Origin: Rhodococcoides fascians A25f
GTDB lineage: Bacteria > Actinomycetota > Actinomycetes > Mycobacteriales > Mycobacteriaceae
Direction of reading: 5' to 3'
Length of the DNA: 64,000 nt
Assembly: GCF_000760935.2 (NCBI RefSeq)
Contig: NZ_CP049744.1
Coordinates: forward strand, 2,697,501-2,761,500
This document shows, piece after piece, positions 24,890-32,074 of this stretch (position 1 is the first letter of the stretch; every line of letters starts with the position of its first letter). A program made the position numbers and the translations under genes. The notes beneath the pieces were generated by a model, which was not told the DNA's origin, made no database searches, and saw only the letters and a list, made by a program, of their open reading frames with translations.

Positions 24890-25290
24890 GCGAAGCCGCC
24901 GATGTCGTCGACGCTGTTGCGCGTCATCGAATCGCGAACCTGCTCAACAGCTACACCGACATCGCCGACCGTAAGGATCTCGATGCCGTGGTCGATCTGC
25001 TCGGTGGTGCGCGGGTGCAGTTCCCGCATCGCAGTTACTCCTCACCGGACGCGGCGCATGGTTTCTTCGCCGACCTGTGGGCGGGGCCTACCGGTCACCG
25101 ACACGACACCAGCAACCTGCGGGTGTTTCCGGGTGACGCGGAGCGATGGAACGCGCATGCTCACTACACGCGGTGGATTTTCGACCCGGAACCGGTTCTG
25201 CACACGCTCGGTGAGTACACACTGGAGATCGATGCAGCGGACTGGTCGATTCGCGCGTTGACGGTCACCCGTACGTGGACGAAAGGATGA
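24886..25290 (+). CDS. SnoaL/NTF2-like protein
   Basis: A protein of 134 residues starting at GTG 24886, which overlaps the DUF3500 stop (GTGA). It has the cone-shaped alpha+beta pattern of SnoaL-like proteins: HRIANLLNSYTDIADRKDLDAVVDLL at the N terminus, HDTSNLRVFP in the middle and ALTVTRTWTKG at the end. Such proteins serve as small isomerases, cyclases or dehydratases. The coupling to DUF3500 suggests the two act together. Confidence 0.8.
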   Translation: MSEAADVVDAVARHRIANLLNSYTDIADRKDLDAVVDLLGGARVQFPHRSYSSPDAAHGFFADLWAGPTGHRHDTSNLRVFPGDAERWNAHAHYTRWIFDPEPVLHTLGEYTLEIDAADWSIRALTVTRTWTKG

Positions 25291-25294
25291 GGCA

Positions 25295-26038
25295 GTGGCA
25301 GATATCGGTCGAGCCACCCTGGTGCTCGACGCCATCGCCGAAAGTCAAGAATCTCTCACGCTGACCGAACTCGCCACTCGCACAGGGCTACCGAGGTCGA
25401 CGGTGCATCGTATCGCTCGATCCCTCGAGAACGAGCTGTTCGTCGTGCGGGGCCAGGGTCGTCCTGGGTACGCACTCGGACCCGGTCTGCTCAAGTTCGG
25501 TATGAATGCTCATCTGCGCCTCCTGTCCACCAACCGTCCGCAAATGGTGCGCGTTGCCCGCGCGGTCAACGAAAACGTCGAACTCGCCGTTTTCAGCGGT
25601 CGAGAAGTGGTCGTCGTGGATCAACTTGCTTCGCCGGAGCGGCTACGTGGAGTGACCAAGGTCGGAAAGAGTTTCTCGCTCCATGCCAGCTGCATCGGCA
25701 TGGCGCTCCTCGCGCACCTGCCGGCCAAGCAGGTGGACGACCTGATGTCTCTGCCGCTCCGACAGTTCACGGCCAACACCGTCACCGACCTGGAGGAGCT
25801 CGAACGCAGGTTGGTCGATATCCGCCGTACGCACATCGCTGTCGACGTCGAAGAGCACGACCTCGGTATCTGCGCCGTGGGAACAGGATTCATCGGGCCG
25901 ACGGGGGCTTTGCAGGCGGTGAGTGTGGTCATGCCGACGACTCGATTCGCACAGAAGCGGGCGCATGCGATCGAAGAGTTGCAGCGCATCAATCCGGCGG
26001 TCCACGTCTCGTCGATCGAGGATGTCGCCCCTTACTGA
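25295..26038 (+). CDS. IclR-family transcriptional regulator
   Basis: A protein of 247 residues from GTG 25295, 4 bases after the SnoaL stop, with AAAGGA upstream. The N-terminal helix-turn-helix LTELATRTGLPRSTVHRIA is followed by the IclR effector domain with LHASCIGMALLAHLP and VEEHDLGICAVGTGFIG. IclR proteins commonly control aromatic catabolism and transport. It is the obvious candidate for the two palindromes in the divergent MFS/hydroxylase promoter (27425-27500). Confidence 0.9.
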   Translation: MADIGRATLVLDAIAESQESLTLTELATRTGLPRSTVHRIARSLENELFVVRGQGRPGYALGPGLLKFGMNAHLRLLSTNRPQMVRVARAVNENVELAVFSGREVVVVDQLASPERLRGVTKVGKSFSLHASCIGMALLAHLPAKQVDDLMSLPLRQFTANTVTDLEELERRLVDIRRTHIAVDVEEHDLGICAVGTGFIGPTGALQAVSVVMPTTRFAQKRAHAIEELQRINPAVHVSSIEDVAPY

Positions 26039-26042
26039 CGTT

Positions 26043-27344
26043 TTACGCCCCGCTGGGTACCACTGCTGCGGTGTAACGATCGCCATGGCCGTTCGCACGA
26101 TCTTCGTGCCGCGCCAGCGCTGATCGATCGGCGAAGAACAACGCGACGACGGCCACGAGGCAGAGACCGGCGGACGAAGCGAAGAGCGAAAACAGGCCAC
26201 TCGCGCCGCCGACGGCGATTGCACTTCCTCCGAGGACCGGTCCCAGAAACGCCCCGATGAAGGACGTGCCGTTCGACCAGCCCAGTGCGGTGGCGCGGAC
26301 CGGGAGCGGAAAGATGTCGGCGGTGGTGGTGTGCACCAGATTCATCGTCGAGTGCCCGCCGATTCCCATCAAGGCCACGCAGGCGATGGTGGTCGCCACC
26401 GATTGTTCCGCCACGACGATGCCGATCAGCCCGAAGAGCGTGCACGAGCTGGTGACGATCGAGATCAGTGCAGATCCGTGTCGATCGGATGCCCACGCGG
26501 TGGCGAAGGACCCGGCAACCGCAGCACCGGTGAGCGTGAACATGATGAGCAGTGCGCTGCTGAGCGAGTACCCGATGTCGACCATCGCCTGGGTGCCCCA
26601 GACGTTGAGGCCCTGCCACGCAACCATGTTCGCAACGGCGCAACCGGCAATGATCAGTGTCGCGGTCAGGCCGCGCCCGACGAACATGGTCCGTAGTTTC
26701 TGCGTGGTCGACCACGATCGTCCGGCTACTTCCTGCGGAGTGTCGGTTGGAATCGTCATCAGTGCGACGGCGAGCATGATCGCGACAGCGGTGCCGGCTC
26801 CGACGAAGAACATGGGGCGCCATCCGAACGCCGGGAGTATCGGTATGGCCAGCAGCGAGGCAACCACTCCGCCGAGCGGGATTCCGGCCATCGTGACTGT
26901 GACGACCAACGACGCGTGCTTCGACGCCGAGCTGTTGCGTGCCGCCGTCATGGCACTGGTCAGCGCCCCGCCTATTCCGAATCCGGTGACGAACCGCGCT
27001 ATCGCGAGCATGGGGACGCTGGTCGCGCACCCGGTCAGGACAGCACCTAGCGCGAATACTCCGATTGCGATCAGCAGCACGTTCTTTCGGCCGACTTTGT
27101 CGGCCACCCATGGGGCAAGTACCGATCCACAGATGGCCCCGATGTAGACGAGTCCACCGACGAGACCCGCCTGCTGGTCGGTCAAGCCGAGAGAGGCGTC
27201 GCCCAGGAGAAGCGGTACCACCGATCCGAATACGATCAGGTTGAAGCCCTCGATGACGGTGATGAACATGCACAACACGATGACGCGGGTGTGCGATCGG
27301 ACTTCTGCGTCGGCGGGTGTGGTGCGGGACGATGTCGGGTGCAT
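26043..27344 (-). CDS. MFS transporter, aromatic acid:H+ symporter type
   Basis: A protein of 433 residues from ATG 27344, with GGAGAAG 3 bases upstream. It has 12 predicted membrane helices. The loop 2-3 signature is WVADKVGRKNVLL, and helix 4 carries IARFVTGFGIGGALTSAM, typical of the AAHS (PcaK/BenK-like) group. It should import an aromatic or small organic acid for the neighbouring hydroxylase. It is convergent with the IclR gene (4-base gap) and divergent from the hydroxylase. Confidence 0.85.
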   Translation of the reverse strand: MHPTSSRTTPADAEVRSHTRVIVLCMFITVIEGFNLIVFGSVVPLLLGDASLGLTDQQAGLVGGLVYIGAICGSVLAPWVADKVGRKNVLLIAIGVFALGAVLTGCATSVPMLAIARFVTGFGIGGALTSAMTAARNSSASKHASLVVTVTMAGIPLGGVVASLLAIPILPAFGWRPMFFVGAGTAVAIMLAVALMTIPTDTPQEVAGRSWSTTQKLRTMFVGRGLTATLIIAGCAVANMVAWQGLNVWGTQAMVDIGYSLSSALLIMFTLTGAAVAGSFATAWASDRHGSALISIVTSSCTLFGLIGIVVAEQSVATTIACVALMGIGGHSTMNLVHTTTADIFPLPVRATALGWSNGTSFIGAFLGPVLGGSAIAVGGASGLFSLFASSAGLCLVAVVALFFADRSALARHEDRANGHGDRYTAAVVPSGA

Positions 27345-27424
27345 TGACTTCTCCGGATTCAAGGGGATCGGGCTCGACTGACCATCGTGATCCTGCCGAC
27401 GAGATGTGATCCAAATAACACCCC

Positions 27425-27441
27425 GTCCCGATTTCCGAGAC
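27425..27441. promoter_or_regulatory. Imperfect copy of the GTCCCGA palindrome
   Basis: GTCCCGATTTCCGAGAC matches the perfect site at 27484 except for changes in the right arm and spacer. It is 81 bases upstream of the MFS start and on the same DNA face question as the second site, 59 bases away centre to centre. Confidence 0.55.
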
Positions 27442-27483
27442 ACTTCTGCGTGCAATCGACCCGAAGCAGACCGCCGGAGAACT

Positions 27484-27500
27484 GTCCCGAAAATCGGGAC
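27484..27500. promoter_or_regulatory. Perfect 17-base palindrome, candidate IclR operator
   Basis: GTCCCGA-AAA-TCGGGAC is a perfect 7-bp inverted repeat with a 3-base spacer, 43 bases before the hydroxylase ATG. With the imperfect copy at 27425 it forms a two-site array in a 199-base divergent promoter, next to an IclR gene. Confidence 0.65.
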
Positions 27501-27543
27501 GCGCACAGTGACCGGCGCCGTATCAGCCGCCATCGTCATAGCT

Positions 27544-29124
27544 ATGACCATCAGTGAGCCGACGTCCGGCGCAATGGGTACCGATGTGTTGATCGTGGGA
27601 TTCGGACCGGTGGGGAAACTGCTCGCCGTCAAGTTGGGCCGGCTAGGACACGTCGTGACCGTCGTCGACAAGAACCACGCCGCCTACCCACTCCCGAGGG
27701 CGGTGACCCACTGCTCGGATGTCGCCCGCATTCTTCAGTCGGTCGGGCTGGCTCCGGACACGATCCCCGGCATCACGGTCCCGTACGACGACATGTATCG
27801 CTGGCGCAACAGCACCGGACAGACGCTGCTCGAAGTCGACTGGAGCGGGCGCGGTGAATCCGGTTGGTACAACACGTATTTCTTCAACCAGCCGGACCTC
27901 GAGCGCGCCCTCGACGAGATCGTCGAGGGCCTGGACACCGTTCGCGTGCTCCGCGGGTGGGAAGCGACGTCGCTCTCCCAGAGTGTCGTCGACGCGACGG
28001 TCACGATGCGCGACAACGCCTCCGGTGACGAACGGTCGATCAGTGCCGACTGGGTCATCGGAGCGGACGGCGCGAACAGCAGAATCCGATCGCTGGTTGA
28101 CATCGAGTGGCACAACGACGGGTATTTCTTCGACTGGCTCGTGGTGGATGTGAAACCGCGTGAGGGGGTCGATTTTCCGCACATTGCGACACAGAACTGC
28201 GATATTCGGCGACCCTCGACGATGGTTCCCGGCGGTCCGGGTCGCCGTCGCTGGGAGTTCATGCGTCTGCCCGGTGAGTCCAAAGAGCAACTCGATCGGG
28301 CGGATACTGCATGGGAGTTACTCGAGCCCTACGGTCTGACGCCGGACAACTCCGACCTCGAGCGTCATTCGGTCTACACGTTCCAGTCCTGCTGGGCGAC
28401 GCAGTGGCGCGTGGGCCGCGTTCTGATCGCCGGTGACGCTGCCCATCTGATGCCACCGTTCGCCGGGCAGGGTCTCGGGGCCGGGGTGCGCGACGTCATG
28501 AACCTGTCGTGGAAGCTCGATGCCGTCTTGGCGGGACGTGCAGAGCACAGCCTGCTCGACACCTACGGGACCGAACGTATCCACCACGCGGTGGCGTTCG
28601 TGAAGTTCTCGACCTCGCTCGGCGAGGTCATCTGTATCACCGACGTGGACGAGGCGGTAGAGCGAGATCGCCGGATGATCGCTGAATGGGAAGCCGGAAT
28701 GAAGCCGTCGGCCCCGCCGCGCCCAGGACTGGGCGAGGGAGTTCACACCGGACCCAACGGCGGAACGCTGGCTCGTCAGGGTCTCATCGGCGTCGGCGTC
28801 GACGGCACGGTGATGATGTTCGACGATGCGTTCGGGGGTCCCGGGGCGGTGATCACACGCTGTGCCTCGGCGCTCGCGTCGCTCACTTCGGAGACTCGTG
28901 AAGAATTGCAGGACATGGGAATCAGCGTCGTGGCGCTGTCCGATGTCGACGACGTGAACGGCAGCTACGGCGAGTGGCTCGATGAGTTGGGTGCGGACAC
29001 TCTTCTCATCCGACCGGATTTCCATCTGTTCGGAACGAGTGCGGCAACCGAGACGGTCGGTCTGATCGAGGATTTTCTTCGGCGCGTGAAAGGCAAGGTG
29101 GTCAGTGCGGCCCGCGCTTGCTGA
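27544..29124 (+). CDS. FAD-dependent aromatic hydroxylase (MhpA-like)
   Basis: A protein of 526 residues from ATG 27544. It is a group A flavoprotein monooxygenase. The dinucleotide fold is VLIVGFGPVGKLLAVKLG, DWVIGADGANSRIRS is the DG motif, and GDAAHLMPPFAGQGLGAGVRD is the GD motif. A C-terminal thioredoxin-like domain (about 400-526) has LLIRPDFHLFG. It resembles 3-(3-hydroxyphenyl)propionate hydroxylases, but the substrate is not certain. It is regulated from the two-palindrome promoter, and its substrate probably enters through the divergent MFS carrier. Confidence 0.87.
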   Translation: MTISEPTSGAMGTDVLIVGFGPVGKLLAVKLGRLGHVVTVVDKNHAAYPLPRAVTHCSDVARILQSVGLAPDTIPGITVPYDDMYRWRNSTGQTLLEVDWSGRGESGWYNTYFFNQPDLERALDEIVEGLDTVRVLRGWEATSLSQSVVDATVTMRDNASGDERSISADWVIGADGANSRIRSLVDIEWHNDGYFFDWLVVDVKPREGVDFPHIATQNCDIRRPSTMVPGGPGRRRWEFMRLPGESKEQLDRADTAWELLEPYGLTPDNSDLERHSVYTFQSCWATQWRVGRVLIAGDAAHLMPPFAGQGLGAGVRDVMNLSWKLDAVLAGRAEHSLLDTYGTERIHHAVAFVKFSTSLGEVICITDVDEAVERDRRMIAEWEAGMKPSAPPRPGLGEGVHTGPNGGTLARQGLIGVGVDGTVMMFDDAFGGPGAVITRCASALASLTSETREELQDMGISVVALSDVDDVNGSYGEWLDELGADTLLIRPDFHLFGTSAATETVGLIEDFLRRVKGKVVSAARAC

Positions 29125-29257
29125 TCGAGGGAAGTCATCTTCATGTGGCAGTGCGGTGCTCGTTCCGCGGTGGCTTCGATAACGTTCGGGAACGAGGTCC
29201 CCACGGTCGTCCCATGTTCTCGACACCGACCGACAGGAGGGCGTGCGACCTGAGCTG

Positions 29258-29839
29258 AGGGGGCAGGGCATGCGCTCGTCGTCCACCGTAGGGTTGACCG
29301 CAGTAGGTGCCATCAAGGCAGCCCACCCGGACAAGGAAGTGCTTGCGGACCTCGAGACCGCGGACGCCGGATTTTTGAGAGCCGATATCGCCTTCGCGGC
29401 CGGTGCCGACCTCGTGACGGTGCTCGGGTCTGCCGGTGACACCACCGTGAACGGTGCCGTCACGGCAGGGGTCGAGCACGGAGACGTCGAGAATTTCGAG
29501 CGCGAGAATCCTTTGCTGTCGGTGCCCTGTGCGACTCTGCACAGCATGGCGATCTGCATGGCGTGCGATCTGGAAATGCTCGATTCGGTGGGTTGCACTT
29601 GGCGACCCAGTCGAATACCGAACGGAAGGAGAAAGTGTCACGACTGTGGCACCCCGCCGGGAGCGCTTCACCACCCTGGGTGTGACGGCGAGCGGTGCCG
29701 ATGTGGGCAGATGCTCTCCTGCGGCAGCGGGTGCGCAGTGGATGAGTGCGAACGTGAAGACGGCCACGACTACGTTAACGCGAGCTGCCGGTGGTGCAAC
29801 GAACCGTTCGGACAGCTCCGCGTGGTGGACGGCCGATGA
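29258..29839 (+). pseudogene. Chimeric remnant: hexulose-6-phosphate synthase fragment followed by a Cys-rich fragment
   Basis: The open frame joins two unrelated pieces. The first (about 29293-29490: AVGAIKAAHPDKEVLADLET, DAGFLRADIAFAAGADLVTV, LGSAGDTTVNGAV) is the N-terminal third of a 3-hexulose-6-phosphate synthase barrel, without its first strand or last two thirds. The second (about 29625-29800: CHDCGTPPGALHHPGCDGERC, broken here as CHDCG then LHHPGCDGERC and MLSCG) is the tail of a widespread Cys/His-rich protein. Neither piece has a convincing start. It is read as two decayed genes joined in frame; expression is unproven. Confidence 0.6.
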
Positions 29840-30252
29840 CCCTGCGGCCTGCGGATTGTTGTGCTGGTGGTTCGAGTCCGTCCCGGAGGTGGTGAGAAAC
29901 TCCAGGTCGGTTGCGGCAAAACTGTTGGTGCGCAATCGGAACAGTGGCAATCCGGCGTGACGGTATCTGGGTGATCTCATCGGTCGATTGCCGAGCGCTG
30001 ACCGGACGTCGCCGGCGACACTGCGACTGAAAGCCACGAGCCGTAGCGAATGCCACCACTCCGGCGACAGCAAGACGCACATCGCCTTGCATATGGGCTT
30101 TCGCGATCGAATGTGCTACTCGCGGGTGTAGAACTGAAGCATGACCGAGCAGTGATGTTTCGCTGCGAGGGTCGTCATGCGGACCGTCCGCTACGCGTCG
30201 ACCATGCCCCGAGGTCGTGCGCGGAAACGACACCTGCGACCGAAGGAACACG
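29840..30252. other. Gene-free stretch before the aldolase
   Basis: No coding region is supported. The last 30 bases carry AAGGA, the ribosome-binding site for the aldolase at 30253. The rest looks like more debris from the same decayed segment. Confidence 0.5.
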
Positions 30253-31035
30253 ATGTCCGAACTGGCACAGACCCGCCCAGGAATCGACGTACCCGCTCCG
30301 CCGGTTTTCGAGTCGGTGGACGACGAACGGCAGCACCGAAAGCAACGACTTGCGGCCGCTTTCCGGCTCTTCAGTCAGTGCGGCTTCGACGAAGGGGTGG
30401 CGGGGCATATCACCGCCCGTGACCCAGAGAAGACCGACCATTTCTGGGTCAACCCCTTCGGTATGCATTTCAGCATGATCAAGTCGAGCGATCTGATCCT
30501 GGTCGATCACGAGGGTCAGATCGTCGAGGGCAATCGTCCGGTCAATCGTGCTGCTTTCGTCATCCACTCCCAGGTGCACGCGGCTCGACCGGACGTGGTT
30601 GCGGCCGCACACGCACATTCGTTGTACGGCAAAGCGCTGTCTAGCCTGCGGATGGGGCTTACACCTCTGACTCAGGACGCTTGCGCGTTCTACGACGACC
30701 ACGCCGTGTTCGACGACTACACGGGTGTCGTTGCCGAGTTGGAAGAGGGTAGAAAAATTGGTGAAGCACTCGGTCAGCGCAAGGCGGTTGTGCTGTCGAA
30801 CCACGGTCTGCTCACGGTCGGTCGGACCGTGGACTCCGCGGCGTGGTGGTTCATCACAATGGAGCGGTCCAGTCAGGCGCAGCTCATCGCCATGGCAGCA
30901 GGTGAACCGAAACCGTTGGATGACGTGACGGCGAAGCTGACGTACAACCAGGTGGGTCTCGAGTACGCAGGGTGGTTCCAGTTTCAGCCGATGTACGACC
31001 GAATCGTCGCGCAGTACCCAGAATTGATGGACTGA
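30253..31035 (+). CDS. Class II aldolase/adducin family protein
   Basis: A protein of 260 residues from ATG 30253, with AAGGA 6 bases upstream. The family's zinc ligands are visible: HAHS (AAAHAHSLYG) and the later His in LSNHGLLTVG. FDEGVAGHITARDPE and WVNPFGMHFSMI match the substrate loops. Members cleave or epimerise sugar phosphates, or decarboxylate and dehydrate small hydroxy acids. The lack of sugar genes nearby and the neighbouring hydroxylase suggest a role in aromatic or side-chain catabolism. Confidence 0.87.
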   Translation: MSELAQTRPGIDVPAPPVFESVDDERQHRKQRLAAAFRLFSQCGFDEGVAGHITARDPEKTDHFWVNPFGMHFSMIKSSDLILVDHEGQIVEGNRPVNRAAFVIHSQVHAARPDVVAAAHAHSLYGKALSSLRMGLTPLTQDACAFYDDHAVFDDYTGVVAELEEGRKIGEALGQRKAVVLSNHGLLTVGRTVDSAAWWFITMERSSQAQLIAMAAGEPKPLDDVTAKLTYNQVGLEYAGWFQFQPMYDRIVAQYPELMD

Positions 31036-31132
31036 ACTACTCCGGCCACTTTGTCTCTGTTTGAGCTGCCGAAACTCCGCTCAGCGGAGCGGTTTCGAGA
31101 CTTTGCGACGACTGCAGCTCGACGTTCTTCGA

Positions 31133-31900
31133 TCAGCGGTTTTGTGACGACACTGTGCCTTCGGGTGCCGAAGACTCTGCCGAACATCGTCTGTCGGGTC
31201 GCAACGCGAGTTCGGTTCGCAGTGAGGCGATTTGGAAGGTCAGTTCGGCCACCTGCTGTTGAGTCGCAGCCTGGTTCGCGTCGTCCTGTTCGGCTACCTT
31301 CTGGACGAGCCACGACGCCAAGGTTGCCGTGACGACTCCGAGCAGCGCGATGCCTGCGACCATCAGCCCGACGGCGATGAATCGGCCCGTCGCTGTGGAT
31401 GGTGAGAAGTCGCCGTAGCCGACCGTTGTGATAGTCGTAGTTGCCCATCACAGGGCATCGGGGAAGGTCTTGATACTGCCGGCCGGTGTGGTGCGTTCGG
31501 CGTCGAACATCGCGAGTGACGCGACAAAAACCAGCATCAAGGTTCCGGCGACGGCATAGGTGACTACCCGACCACGGAGAGCGCCACCGATCGAGCGTTG
31601 CAGCAAACTCACCAGTGTGAGAAGGCGGAGCAGTCTCAGCGGACGCAGTACCGGCAACGCGACGATTGCAAGTTCGTGCAGGTGCAGAAAAAACCAGCGC
31701 ATGCGTTGCTCCGCAAGGGCAAGTCGCACGAGGTAGTCGATCCCGAACAATGCCCAGATCGCGAGGATCGCGTACTCGGCGACGTGTGCGCCTGTGCCTG
31801 TCTGCTGGCTCAGCACAGTCCATGTGTAGATCGCAAGGAACGTCAGAGCTGATCCGGCAAGCAGCCATTCGGTTGCTCGCTCCCAATGCTGATAGTTCAT
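31133..31900 (-). pseudogene. Voltage-gated-like K+ channel interrupted by one in-frame TGA
   Basis: Reading from ATG 31900 gives a 255-codon K+ channel in a single frame, except for a TGA at 31450-31448. Helices S1-S4 are present, with an S4-like LRPLRLLRLLTLVSLLQRSI. The segment before the stop, TFPDAL, leads to the pore helix. After the stop the frame reads WATTTITTVGYGDFSP, so the K+ filter TVGYGD is intact at 31426-31409. A final helix and a coiled tail (VAEQDDANQAATQQQVAEL) follow. Relatives have two Trp codons here, so the stop is a TGG to TGA change. It is either a recent null allele or a sequence error; the protein would otherwise be full length. Confidence 0.88.
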
Positions 31901-32074
31901 GAGCGGGGACTGTACTGCGGCACCGGGCCTGACTCATTTCTGTGCTCGCCCAGATTGCGCCGGGCGGTCGGTAGGTCGAATGAATGAATTGTCGGGTGAG
32001 GACGACTATCGCCGAAGCAGTTTTGCATAAGCTGCACGGTTCGAGTCCGTTTTGTCCGACAGGAGCGTGTCAGC

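Noticed and set aside
29866..29882. tRNA T-arm-like GGTGGTTCGAGTCC
   Set aside because: The stem needs wobble pairs, and no acceptor, D or anticodon arm can be built around it.
31448..31450. Selenocysteine at the channel TGA
   Set aside because: The position is a conserved pore-helix Trp, no SECIS-like hairpin is obvious just after it, and channels of this family are not selenoproteins.
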